A stretch of 64,000 nt of DNA from positions 248,001 through 312,000 of the forward strand of contig NZ_SRXU01000001.1 in NCBI RefSeq assembly GCF_004792695.1. Reading direction: 5' to 3'. Shown piece by piece: positions 1 through 8,390 of the stretch; the stretch's first letter is position 1, and each line of letters starts with the position of its first letter. This stretch comes from Sphingomonas naasensis. GTDB lineage: Bacteria; Pseudomonadota; Alphaproteobacteria; Sphingomonadales; Sphingomonadaceae. A program made the position numbers and the translations under genes. The notes under the pieces were generated by a model, which was not told the DNA's origin, ran no database searches, and was given only the letters and a program-made list of their open reading frames with translations.

Positions 1-1
1 C

Positions 2-415
2 GAGGCGGCGGCCGGCGAACCGGTGGGCCTGCTCCAGGTCGCGCGCGGCGTCTATGACGCGATGCCGATCTCGATCGTGACCACCGCGAGCCACGCCAGC
101 GTCGAGGCGGCGCATGGCAATATGCTCAATCCGCGGCGCTTCCGGATGAACCTTATGATCGAGAGCGAGCTGCCGGTCACCGAATGGCAGGGGAAGCGGC
201 TCGCCTTCGGCAATGGCGAGGACGGCGCGGTGGTCCAGATGGCCGATCCGATCCCGCGCTGCGTGCTGATCACGATCGATCCCGATACCGCCGCGAAAGA
301 GCCACGGATCCTGCGCACCGTCGCGCAGCAATTCGGCAACGCCTATGGCGTCTACGCCACCCCGGCGCGGCCCGGGCTGATCCGCGCGGGCGATCCGGTG
401 CGGCTGCTCGACTGA
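2..415 (+). CDS. MOSC domain protein, C-terminal part (5' truncated)
   Basis: The reading frame is open from the window edge and ends at TGA 413-415, so only the last 137 residues are present. The visible part fits the second half of a MOSC domain, the sulfur-carrier fold of molybdenum cofactor sulfurases and YcbX/YiiM-type proteins. It has an NPRRFRMNL segment, a WQGKRLAFG strand, the conserved cysteine in PRCVLITIDP, and a closing GLIRAGDPVRLLD strand. MOSC proteins bind or transfer activated sulfur on this cysteine. The partner and substrate cannot be deduced here. It ends 2 bases before the convergent amidohydrolase gene. Confidence 0.75.
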   Translation, partial: EAAAGEPVGLLQVARGVYDAMPISIVTTASHASVEAAHGNMLNPRRFRMNLMIESELPVTEWQGKRLAFGNGEDGAVVQMADPIPRCVLITIDPDTAAKEPRILRTVAQQFGNAYGVYATPARPGLIRAGDPVRLLD

Positions 416-417
416 GC

Positions 418-1797
418 TCAGCCGGTCAGTGTGTTCTTGTAGATCCGCCCGTCCTTCATGATCACGCGGAAGTTGCGTTCGGGATCGTCGAGCAAGTCGA
501 TATTGTCGATCGGATTGCCCTCGACGAGCAGCAGATCGGCATAGGCGCCCTGCTCGATCACTCCGATTTTGCCCGGATAGGGGTTGCGCGGGCCCGACAG
601 GCGCAGCAGCTCGCCATTCGCGGCAGTCGCCTGACTGAGGATCTCGGACGCGCTGAACCAGCGCTTGAGCTTGGGGAGCTGCGCGGTCTGGCGTGGCGCG
701 AGGTTGGGCGCGAACAGGATGTCGGTCCCGAAAGCGAGCTTGAGCCGGTATTTCCTCGCGAGCTGATAGACCCGGTCGGTGCCCGCGATCACCTCGAGCT
801 GCTTGCCGCGCTCGAACGAGCCCGGCGGGAACGGCGTCGCGTCCTCGTCATCGAGGAACGGCTGGGTGCTGAGCCAGATGCCCCTCGCGGCCATCATCCG
901 CGCGGTGGCTTCGTCCATCAGATGGGCGTGCTCGATGCATTTCACGCCGGCCGCGATCGCACGCTGGATCGCCGCCGGGGTATAGGCGTGGACGGTGACA
1001 TAGGTCCCCCAATTCTCTGCCGCCTCGACCGCGCCGCGCAGCTCCGCCTCGGTGAAGGTCGAGACGTCGAGCGGGCTGAACGGCGAGGAGACGCCGCCGC
1101 CGGCGGTCAGCTTGACCTGCGAGGCGCCCTGCATCAGCTGCTCGCGCGCGCGCATCCGCACCTCGTCGGGGCTGTCGGCGACGATCGCGCCGCCGAGCAG
1201 CTCCATGCGCGTGAACGCGCCCGGCGTGCGCGGCAGGTCGGTGAGCTGGCGAAAGTCGCCATGGCCGCCGGTGATCGTGATCATCGCACCCGAAGGATAG
1301 ATGCGCGGCCCTGCGATGAGTCCGCTGTCGATCGCGCGCTTGAGCGAGAAGGCCGGTCCGCCGAGATCACGGATGGTGGTGAAGCCGCGCATCAGCGCGG
1401 CGCTCGCTTGCGCCCCCGCGACCAGATTGGCGAAGCCCGCGTCCGAGCCGAGCAATTGCGCCGGAGTCAGCGCGACGAGCATGGTGTGCCAATGCGCGTC
1501 GATCAGCCCGGGCATCAACGTGCGGCCACCCCCATCGATCGTCATCCCCTCCGCTCCTGTGGGCAGCGCGATCGGATCGCGTGAGATCCGGCTGATCGCG
1601 TTGCCGAGCACCAGCACGTTCGATGGCGGCGAGAGCGTCGGGCCGCCGGTGAACAGCCGAACATTGATGATCAGCACCGCGCGCGCGGCCGCATTTTGCT
1701 GCGGCGCAGGCGCATAGCCGCCCGCGGGAGCGGCGCCCCCGAGCAGCCACAGGCTCAACCCGCCCAGCAGGCAAGCGACACGACGCCTCGTCTCCAT
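418..1797 (-). CDS. exported metal-dependent amidohydrolase
   Basis: Predicted protein of 459 residues of the amidohydrolase superfamily, in the branch that includes imidazolonepropionase-like and Xaa-Pro dipeptidase-like enzymes. The N-terminus METRRRVACLLGG is a signal peptide ending near an APAGG stretch, so the enzyme should act in the periplasm or envelope. The metal-binding HxH is seen in GLIDAHWHTM near residue 103. Further likely metal ligands are the histidines in VTVHAYTP and CIEHAHLMD and the aspartate in FGTDILF. The ATG at 1797 is preferred because GGAG lies 7 bases upstream; a GTG at 1821 would add eight residues. Substrate is unknown; related enzymes cleave dipeptides or cyclic amides. 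Confidence 0.8.
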   Translation of the reverse strand: METRRRVACLLGGLSLWLLGGAAPAGGYAPAPQQNAAARAVLIINVRLFTGGPTLSPPSNVLVLGNAISRISRDPIALPTGAEGMTIDGGGRTLMPGLIDAHWHTMLVALTPAQLLGSDAGFANLVAGAQASAALMRGFTTIRDLGGPAFSLKRAIDSGLIAGPRIYPSGAMITITGGHGDFRQLTDLPRTPGAFTRMELLGGAIVADSPDEVRMRAREQLMQGASQVKLTAGGGVSSPFSPLDVSTFTEAELRGAVEAAENWGTYVTVHAYTPAAIQRAIAAGVKCIEHAHLMDEATARMMAARGIWLSTQPFLDDEDATPFPPGSFERGKQLEVIAGTDRVYQLARKYRLKLAFGTDILFAPNLAPRQTAQLPKLKRWFSASEILSQATAANGELLRLSGPRNPYPGKIGVIEQGAYADLLLVEGNPIDNIDLLDDPERNFRVIMKDGRIYKNTLTG

Positions 1798-2106
1798 CCC
1801 GAATCTCCAGAATTGCGACACCGCAGTCGCATCCGGCCGACGCCTCGGGCATCCGAACGAATCCTGGTATCGGGGTGGCGGAAATCCCTGTCGGGCGATT
1901 CCCGCGGCGACGCAGATTGACGGCCGCCTTTACGCGGAGGCCATCGCCGCGATGCGGCCTCGCGCCGGGGGGTGTCCTCTCTGCTCGCAGGGGACGGCGC
2001 CGCCGCTATCGGGCACCGAGAGTTTCCCGGTGCGCGACGTGCCGGGCGAGCGGGTCCCGGCGAAGGCATGGTCGACCCGTGCGCGGATCGACGGCTCGCC
2101 GATCGC

Positions 2107-2460
2107 TCAGTCGAGGCCTTTGAGCGCCTTCTCGACGCCGTCCATCGTGAACGGCTTGGACAGGATCGGGCGATCGCGCCATGCCGCGGCGATCGAGTCC
2201 CCTGCCCCGCCGGTGGCGAGGACGAAGGGGATGCCGAGCGCGGCGAGCTTTTCCGCGACGGGCCAGCTCTGCTCGCCGCCGCGCAGATTCACGTCGAGGA
2301 TCGCGGCGTCGACACCGCCCGCGTCGATCTGCGCGATCGCGCCGGCGACATCGTCGGCGGTGCCGGCGACTTCACGGTCGAGCGCGTCGAGAAAATCCTC
2401 GAGCATCATCGCGATCAAGGGTTCGTCCTCTACGATGAGGACCCGGCGCAAGCTTGGCAT
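2107..2460 (-). CDS. single-domain response regulator
   Basis: Protein of 117 residues made of one CheY-like receiver domain and no output domain. The acidic pair is in LIVEDEP, the phosphoacceptor aspartate in AAILDVNL at about residue 56, the switch threonine in VLATGG and the invariant lysine in ILSKPF near residue 102. Such proteins pass phosphate between histidine kinases and phosphotransferases or act by protein contact. It lies 39 bases downstream of cckA on the same strand, so it may be cotranscribed and serve that kinase; this is inference from position. A GTG three codons upstream (2469) is an alternative start. Confidence 0.85.
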   Translation of the reverse strand: MPSLRRVLIVEDEPLIAMMLEDFLDALDREVAGTADDVAGAIAQIDAGGVDAAILDVNLRGGEQSWPVAEKLAALGIPFVLATGGAGDSIAAAWRDRPILSKPFTMDGVEKALKGLD

Positions 2461-2499
2461 GTGCGGCACTTCGCAGGAATTTCCGCGGGCGCCAAGAGA

Positions 2500-4881
2500 T
2501 TATTTCGGCGCGAGAACGTCGCGGGCAGCCTCGGCAAGCTGTTGTACCGAAAAGGGTTTGGGCAGGAAGGCGACATTGTCGAGATCGATCGACTTGCGCA
2601 GCTGCTCCTCGGCATAGCCCGACATGAACAGGATCGGCAGATCAGGATATTTGGCACGCACCCGCCGCGCCATGGTCGGGCCGTCCATCGACGGCATCAC
2701 CACGTCGCTGATCAGCAGATCGGGCTTCTCGATCTCCTGGATCTTCTCGAGCGCCACCTCGCCATTCTCGGCGGTGACCACGGTATAGCCCTGCCGCGTC
2801 AGCGCGCGCTCAGCGACCGCGCGGACCATGTCCTCGTCCTCGACGAGCAGGATCGTGCCCGATCCCCACAGATCGATCTGGCGCGGCTTGGCGGGCGCCT
2901 TGGCGACCACGGCCTCGGGCGCCGCATGGACGGGCAGATAGATGGTGAACTCGGCACCGCCGCCGGGGACGTTGTCGGCGAAGATGAACCCGCCCGATTG
3001 CTTGATGATGCCGTAGACCGTCGACAGGCCCAGCCCGGTGCCCTTCCCCACTTCCTTGGTGGTGAAGAACGGCTCCCAGATCTTGCCGAGGATGTCGGGC
3101 GGGATGCCGGTGCCGGTGTCGGTGATGCGCAGCGCGGTATAGTCGCCGACGGGCAGCACGTCGTCGTCCATCTGGCGGACCTCGGCGGCGGCGACGCAAG
3201 CGGTGGCGATGGTGAGCGTGCCGCCGCCATTGGGATTGGCCGAGAGCATCGCGTCGCGCGCATTGACCGCGAGATTGACCACAACCTGCTCGAGCTGGCC
3301 GGGATCGGCGCGGACCGGACCGAGATTGCGGCCATGCTTGACCTCGAGCCGGACGGTCTCGCCGAGCAGGCGCTTGAGCAGGTTGGACACCTCGGAGATG
3401 ACGTCCGGAAGCTGGAGCACCTGCGGGCGCAAGGTCTGCTGGCGCGAGAAGGCGAGCAGCTGGCGGGTCAGCGAGGCGGCGCGGTTCGAATTGGCGCGGA
3501 TCTGCTGGATGTCGTCATAGTCGCTGTCGCCGGGCGAGTGACGCATCAGCATCAGGTCGCAATGGCCGATGATCGCAGTGAGGATGTTGTTGAAATCGTG
3601 CGCGACGCCGCCGGCGAGCTGGCCGACCGCCTGCATCTTGGTCGCCTGGGCGATCTGACGCTTGAGCTTGCCCTCCTCGCCCGAATCCTTGAGGCTGATC
3701 AGCACCGCGGCGTCGCCGAGCCCGCGCGCGCCGGCGATGGTGAGGGCGACCGGCTCTTCGGGCGCGTCGGTGAAGCGCACCGTCATCTCGGCCGATTGCG
3801 CCGCGCCGCCGGCGAAGCGGCGGACCGCATCGGCGAGCGCGGCCTTGTCCTCGCGCACCACCAGATCGATCGGATAGAGCGGCGGTGCCGCAGGGTTGAT
3901 CCGCGCGGCGCGGACGAACGCATCGTTCATGCTGACGAAGCGGCCGTCGCGATCGACCAGCGCGAGCCCCGAAGGCAGCATCGCGATCAGCGAGCGGACA
4001 TGCGCCGAGGCGCTGGCGCCGATTGCCGGCGCCGGCAGGCTGTGATTGTCCTCGTCGAGCAAAGCGACGAGGATCGGCGCCTCCTCGCCGTCGAGGAACG
4101 GGATCTGGAGGACGCGGAGCGGATTGCCTTCGAGCCCCTCGCGCTCGAAGCGGACGAGCCCCATCGAATCGGTGATCAGGAAGCGGGTGAAGTCGCGACC
4201 CTCGACCGGCGCGTCGGCGGAGCCCATCGCACGCGCCTTGAACACGCGGTTGGCGGCGCGGACGCGCCCCTCGGGCGTGACCATCACGGTCATGATCCCG
4301 GCGCCGCCGAGCCGACCGCCGGTCGCCCCGTCGATCAGCGCCTCGACCTGCGCGGCGAGATCGAGCGCCTGGATGCCGACGAAGCGCCAGACCAAAGATT
4401 CGTCGCCGACGCGCGCGACCCGGATCGAGACCGGCGCGCCGAAGACCTGGACATTCTCGACCCGCGCCGCACCGTCGCGCCACGCGGCGCGCGCGGCGGT
4501 GCCGAGTTCGGCGACCGCGGCATCGCTGACCGGCAGGTTCGGCGGGGTCGGCCAACCGGCGAACAGGACCTCGTAGCGAGCATTGGCGCAGACCAGCCGC
4601 CCGGCGCGATCGGTGACCGCGAGCGCATCGTCCGAAGCGGCGGCGAGCGCTTGCGCCACCGCCCAGTCGGTATGCGTCTCGATCTCGGCCTCGCGGTGGA
4701 ACAGTTTTCGCGAGCCGAGCAGCACCCCCGCGGCAAGGATGCCGGCGGCGACGAAGCCGAGCGCGACCGCGCGATCATTGAGCAGGATCAGGATCAGCGC
4801 CGCCGCGATCAGGCCCGCGATGCTCGCCGCAAGGACGGGCAGCAGGCGGCGCGCAGGCGCGGGAGTCGGCAAGGTCGCCAT
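2500..4881 (-). CDS. cckA: CckA-type hybrid sensor histidine kinase
   Basis: Protein of 793 residues starting at MATLPTPAP. Two membrane segments near the N-terminus are followed by PAS-like sensory regions, then a HisKA domain with the diagnostic CckA H-box [20 protein letters not shown] (His428). A HATPase follows ([17 protein letters not shown] and [12 protein letters not shown] boxes), and then a C-terminal receiver with phosphoacceptor Asp726 in [13 protein letters not shown]. In Caulobacter CckA phosphorylates ChpT, which passes phosphate to CtrA and CpdR to control the cell cycle; in Sphingomonads the same pathway acts on motility and development. An upstream in-frame ATG at 5001 is rejected because its 40 extra codons lie in a palindromic repeat. 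Confidence 0.93.
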   Translation of the reverse strand: MATLPTPAPARRLLPVLAASIAGLIAAALILILLNDRAVALGFVAAGILAAGVLLGSRKLFHREAEIETHTDWAVAQALAAASDDALAVTDRAGRLVCANARYEVLFAGWPTPPNLPVSDAAVAELGTAARAAWRDGAARVENVQVFGAPVSIRVARVGDESLVWRFVGIQALDLAAQVEALIDGATGGRLGGAGIMTVMVTPEGRVRAANRVFKARAMGSADAPVEGRDFTRFLITDSMGLVRFEREGLEGNPLRVLQIPFLDGEEAPILVALLDEDNHSLPAPAIGASASAHVRSLIAMLPSGLALVDRDGRFVSMNDAFVRAARINPAAPPLYPIDLVVREDKAALADAVRRFAGGAAQSAEMTVRFTDAPEEPVALTIAGARGLGDAAVLISLKDSGEEGKLKRQIAQATKMQAVGQLAGGVAHDFNNILTAIIGHCDLMLMRHSPGDSDYDDIQQIRANSNRAASLTRQLLAFSRQQTLRPQVLQLPDVISEVSNLLKRLLGETVRLEVKHGRNLGPVRADPGQLEQVVVNLAVNARDAMLSANPNGGGTLTIATACVAAAEVRQMDDDVLPVGDYTALRITDTGTGIPPDILGKIWEPFFTTKEVGKGTGLGLSTVYGIIKQSGGFIFADNVPGGGAEFTIYLPVHAAPEAVVAKAPAKPRQIDLWGSGTILLVEDEDMVRAVAERALTRQGYTVVTAENGEVALEKIQEIEKPDLLISDVVMPSMDGPTMARRVRAKYPDLPILFMSGYAEEQLRKSIDLDNVAFLPKPFSVQQLAEAARDVLAPK

Positions 4882-4920
4882 GCGACTAGCGATGTTCGCT
4901 GGCGCGTGGCGGGTCAAGGG

Positions 4921-5068
4921 GTAGCTCCTTCTCCCCTTGTGGGAGAAGGAAGGGGCCCGCTCGCGCAGCGAGTGGGAAGGATGAGGGGGACTGAGTCTCA
5001 CTCCCCCTCACCCTTCCGCCGACTTCGTCGGCTCCCTCCCTCTCCCACAAGGGGAGAGGGAAAGAAGA
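4921..5068. repeat. intergenic palindromic repeat pair
   Basis: Two short hairpin units with cores CCTTCTCCCCTTGTGGGAGAAGG and its relative CTCTCCCACAAGGGGAGAG face each other about 100 bases apart, with further matching segments (cactccccctcaccctt and related) between them. They can form one long imperfect stem. It sits between the cckA start and the M13 peptidase stop, both on the minus strand. It is probably an extragenic palindrome of the kind scattered in Sphingomonad genomes; it could also end peptidase transcription. Confidence 0.7.
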
Positions 5069-5070
5069 CA

Positions 5071-7164
5071 TCACCAGATCCGGACGCGCTGCTCGGGGGT
5101 CAGGAACAGCTTGTTGCCCTGCGCCGGCGCGAAGGCCGAGTACCAGGGATCGAGGTTGCGCACGACCCAGGCGCGCTGCTCCGACGGCGAGTGCGGATCG
5201 GTGAGCAGGCGCTGGCGGAGGTTCGCCTCGCGATAGTTGCGCCGCCAGACCTGCGCCCAGCCGAGATAGAAGCGCTGGTCGCCCGAGGTGCCGTCTAGCA
5301 CCGGCGCGCCCTCGCCGCCCAGCGCATGCTTGTAGGCGTCGTACGCGACGGTGAGGCCGGCGAGATCGGCGACGTTTTCGCCGAGCGTCAGCGCGCCCTT
5401 CACGTGCATGCCCGGCAGCGGCTCATACTGGTCGTACTGCGCCGACAGCGCATCGGTGCGCGCCTTGAACGCAGTGACGTCGGCCGGCGTCCACCAATCG
5501 GTCAGACGGCCCTCGGCGTTGTACTTGGCGCCCTGGTCGTCGAAATGGTGACTGAGTTCGTGGCCGATCACCGCGCCGATGCCGCCATAGTTGATCGCGG
5601 GATCGGCATTGGGATCGAAAAAGGGCGGCTGGAGGATCGCCGCCGGGAAGACGATCTCGACCATGCCGAAATTGGCATAGGCGTTGATCTCCATGGGAGT
5701 CATGCCCCATTCCCAGCGCCGGATCGGGCTGCCGAGCTTCGAGATCTGGTCCTCATGCGCCCAATTGTTGGCGCGGACATTGTTGCCATAGGCGTCGCCC
5801 GCGACGATCTGCAGGTTCGAATAATCGTGCCACTGGTCGGGATAGCCGATCTTGGGCGTGAAGGCGGCGAGCTTGGCGTGCGCCTTGACCTTGGTGTCGG
5901 CTGCCATCCAGTCGAGCTGGTCGATGCGGCGGTCCATCGCGGCGATGACGTTCTTGACCAGCGCGTCGGCCGCGGCCTTGGTCGCCGGCGGGAAATACTT
6001 CGCGACATAGACCTTGCTGACTTCGTCCGACACCGCGCCGGTGGTGAACTCGACCGCGCGCTTCCAGCGGACCTGCTGTTCGGGGGTGCCCGACAGCGTG
6101 GTGCCGTAGAAAGCGAACTGCTCCTTGTCGAAGCTCGACGGCAGGACATCGGCGAAATTGTCGAGGCTGCGGACCATCAGCTGGTCTTTGAGCACTCCGA
6201 CCGGAGTCGTGTTGATCAGCCGGGCGATGCCCGACACCGCGCTCGGCTGGGCGACGATGACATAATCGACATTGGCCCCGACCCCGGCGAGATAGCCGCG
6301 GAAATCGAAGCCGGGCGCCTTCTTCGCCAGCTCGGCGACGGTCAGCTTGTTGTAGGTCTTGTTGGCGTCGCGGCTGTCGACGCGGGTCCAGTGCGCCTGC
6401 GCGACCTTGGTCTCGAAGGCGAGGATCGCCTTGGCGCGCGCCGCGGCGTTGGGCTCGCCGGCCAGCGTCAGAACCCTGGCGAGGTGCCCCTCATAGGCCG
6501 CGCGGGTCTTGGCCAGTTCGGCGTCCTTCGACAGATAATAGTCGCGGTCGGGCATGCCGAGCCCGGCCTGGACGATGTTGAACGCGTAGACATCGGGGTT
6601 CTTGTCGTCCTGATTGACATAGCTGCCAAAGGGCACCGGCACGCCGTTGCGGTCGGCCCGGGCGTAGAGCGCCGGAAGCGCTGCCTTGCTCTTCAACCCT
6701 TTGATCTGATCGAGCCAGGGGCGGATCGGCGCGATCCCCTTGGCATCGATGCCGGCCTGATCGAGATAGGTCGCGTAGGCAGTGCCGATCTTCGAATTGG
6801 GATCGGTCTTCGCCGCCTCGAGAATCTCCTGCGTGCGCTGCTTGGAGAGATCGTCGAGCACGCTGAACATGCCGAAATTGGATTTGTCCGCCGGGATCGG
6901 CGTGCTGCGCGCCCAGCTGCCGTTGGCGAAGCCGTAGAAATCGTCGCCGGGCGCGATGCTCTTGTCCATGCCGGCCTCGTCGAAGCCATAATTGCCGATC
7001 TGCGGGCGCGGCGCGGTCGCGGGCGCGACCGGGCCGACGGCGGCCTGCGAGACCGTGGCGGTCTGGGCGGCGACCGCCTCGGGCGGCGGGGTTTCGCCGC
7101 GGGTGCAGCCGGCGAGAAGCGCGGGTGCGGCGAGGAAAGTGGTAGCGAGAAGCGGAAGACGCAT
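5071..7164 (-). CDS. M13 family zinc metallopeptidase (PepO/neprilysin-like lipoprotein)
   Basis: Protein of 697 residues. The start MRLPLLATTFLAAPALLAGC gives a lipoprotein signal with the lipobox LLAGC, so the enzyme is probably anchored in the envelope. The large N-terminal helical domain typical of M13 is followed by a substrate-binding NAYANF motif (NAYY-like), the zinc site GHELSHHFDDQG (HExxH) and the third-ligand motif ENVADLAG (ExxxD). Length and order match bacterial PepO and eukaryotic neprilysin, which cleave oligopeptides of up to about 40 residues on the amino side of hydrophobic residues. It is placed between the smpB/DUF2062 pair and cckA with no clear operon partner. Confidence 0.92.
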   Translation of the reverse strand: MRLPLLATTFLAAPALLAGCTRGETPPPEAVAAQTATVSQAAVGPVAPATAPRPQIGNYGFDEAGMDKSIAPGDDFYGFANGSWARSTPIPADKSNFGMFSVLDDLSKQRTQEILEAAKTDPNSKIGTAYATYLDQAGIDAKGIAPIRPWLDQIKGLKSKAALPALYARADRNGVPVPFGSYVNQDDKNPDVYAFNIVQAGLGMPDRDYYLSKDAELAKTRAAYEGHLARVLTLAGEPNAAARAKAILAFETKVAQAHWTRVDSRDANKTYNKLTVAELAKKAPGFDFRGYLAGVGANVDYVIVAQPSAVSGIARLINTTPVGVLKDQLMVRSLDNFADVLPSSFDKEQFAFYGTTLSGTPEQQVRWKRAVEFTTGAVSDEVSKVYVAKYFPPATKAAADALVKNVIAAMDRRIDQLDWMAADTKVKAHAKLAAFTPKIGYPDQWHDYSNLQIVAGDAYGNNVRANNWAHEDQISKLGSPIRRWEWGMTPMEINAYANFGMVEIVFPAAILQPPFFDPNADPAINYGGIGAVIGHELSHHFDDQGAKYNAEGRLTDWWTPADVTAFKARTDALSAQYDQYEPLPGMHVKGALTLGENVADLAGLTVAYDAYKHALGGEGAPVLDGTSGDQRFYLGWAQVWRRNYREANLRQRLLTDPHSPSEQRAWVVRNLDPWYSAFAPAQGNKLFLTPEQRVRIW

Positions 7165-7207
7165 GAGCGACCCTTCGAAAAGAGAAAGGCGCTGTCTTAC
7201 TAGGCCG

Positions 7208-7783
7208 TTACGCCGCGTCAATCTGCCGCGCGGCGCGCTCGCTTGACCGCTTGCGCCACTTGCGCGCGATCCACAGCCGCCAGCTGAGCGCCGTAACGAC
7301 ATAGCCCAATATCCCGCCGAGCACCGCGCAGATCACCATGCCGATCGCGGTGGGCAGGCCATAATCGGCGGCGAGCCAGTGCAGCCAGCCGGGATCGACC
7401 GCCGCGGTCTTCGCCGCGGTTGCCGCCGTCGTGCCGCCGAGATGCAGGGTCCAGCCGCCGACCTTGTAATAGAGGATCAGCAGCAGCGGCGTGGTGAAAG
7501 GGTTGGTGAAGAAGGTGGTCAGTGCCGCCGCGGGCACGTTGGCGCGCAACGGCAGCGCGAGCACCGCGGACGCGGGGATCTGGCCCATCGGGATCAGGAT
7601 GCCGGTGAACATGCCGAGCGCGACTCCGCGCGGCACCGAGCGGCGCGTCATCCGCCACAGCGACGAATGAAGGATGCGGCTGGCGAGCGGCTTCAGCCAG
7701 CGGTTCGATTCGAAGCTCTCGCGGGTCGGCAGGTTGCGCTGCACCCACCCCCGGAACCGCGCGCCGAGCCCGCGCTCAGCCAC
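7208..7783 (-). CDS. DUF2062 membrane protein
   Basis: Protein of 191 residues with the DUF2062 domain: a short amphipathic start ([15 protein letters not shown]), then several membrane helices containing [18 protein letters not shown] and [12 protein letters not shown]. The GTG at 7783 overlaps the smpB stop codon by 8 bases (GTGGCTGA), which suggests translational coupling; an ATG at 7849 would place 22 more residues inside smpB. DUF2062 proteins are inner-membrane proteins of unknown biochemical function. The smpB-DUF2062 order is the only functional hint here. Confidence 0.8.
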   Translation of the reverse strand: MAERGLGARFRGWVQRNLPTRESFESNRWLKPLASRILHSSLWRMTRRSVPRGVALGMFTGILIPMGQIPASAVLALPLRANVPAAALTTFFTNPFTTPLLLILYYKVGGWTLHLGGTTAATAAKTAAVDPGWLHWLAADYGLPTAIGMVICAVLGGILGYVVTALSWRLWIARKWRKRSSERAARQIDAA

Positions 7784-8255
7784 GGTCGCGGAGGATCCGG
7801 CCTTGCTCGCGCTTCCAATCCCGCTCCTTGATGGACTCGCGCTTGTCATGCGTCTTCTTGCCCTTTGCGAGCGCGAGCTCGACCTTCGCGCGCCCCCGTG
7901 CATTGAAATAGATCGAGAGCGGGACGAGCGTCATGCCCTCACGTGCCACCGCACCGTGGAGCTTGTTTATTTCGCGCTCGTGAAGGAGCAATTTACGCGG
8001 CCGCTTGGGCTCGTGATTATAGCGGTTGCCGTGGCTGAATTCGGGGATGTTCGAATTGACCAGCCAGACGCCGGTATCGGTCACCTCGGCATAGGCCTCG
8101 GCGATCGAGCCCTCGCCGAAGCGCAGCGACTTCACTTCGGTGCCGGTCAGCGCGATCCCCGCCTCATAGGTATGTTCGATGAAATAATCGAACCGCGCGC
8201 GCCGGTTCTCGGCGACGGTCTTGACCTTCTCGGAATGGGCGTGCGGGCGAGCCAT
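7776..8255 (-). CDS. smpB: SsrA-binding protein SmpB
   Basis: Protein of 159 residues starting [20 protein letters not shown]. SmpB binds tmRNA and brings it to stalled ribosomes for trans-translation. Family marks are the ENRRARFDY start, GTEVKSLR, the strand [17 protein letters not shown], the RPRKLLLH motif, and the basic C-terminal tail [20 protein letters not shown] that folds into the mRNA channel. Length equals the usual 150-165. The ATG at 8255 was chosen over 8315 because conservation begins there. No tmRNA gene was recognised in the window. Confidence 0.97.
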   Translation of the reverse strand: MARPHAHSEKVKTVAENRRARFDYFIEHTYEAGIALTGTEVKSLRFGEGSIAEAYAEVTDTGVWLVNSNIPEFSHGNRYNHEPKRPRKLLLHEREINKLHGAVAREGMTLVPLSIYFNARGRAKVELALAKGKKTHDKRESIKERDWKREQGRILRDRG

Positions 8256-8317
8256 GGGAGGAGCGCATGTAGGGGGACGACGGGCGGAAGGGAAGCGCGT
8301 CGGCCGCTGTGGCAAAA

Positions 8318-8347
8318 GAAAAGGGCCCGGCGTGCGCCGGGCCCTTC
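8318..8347 (-). terminator. rho-independent terminator of the TonB receptor gene
   Basis: A perfect 12-bp stem AAGGGCCCGGCG / CGCCGGGCCCTT (8321-8332 and 8335-8346) with a two-base loop. Read on the minus strand it is followed by a TTCTTTT run, which fits termination of the receptor gene that ends at 8391. Confidence 0.75.
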
Positions 8348-8390
8348 GTATCGGCTCACCCTCCCCTCGCGGCGGAGGACATTGCCAGCC

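Noticed and set aside
4882-5001. Forty extra codons at the N-terminus of CckA.
   Set aside because: They are read from the palindromic repeat and have no similarity to CckA; the start at 4881 is favoured.
1972-5298. An open frame of over 1,100 codons on the plus strand opposite cckA and the response regulator.
   Set aside because: It has charged low-complexity Arg/Ala/Asp composition, is antisense to genes with clear catalytic motifs, and shows no domain; it is a shadow caused by high GC.
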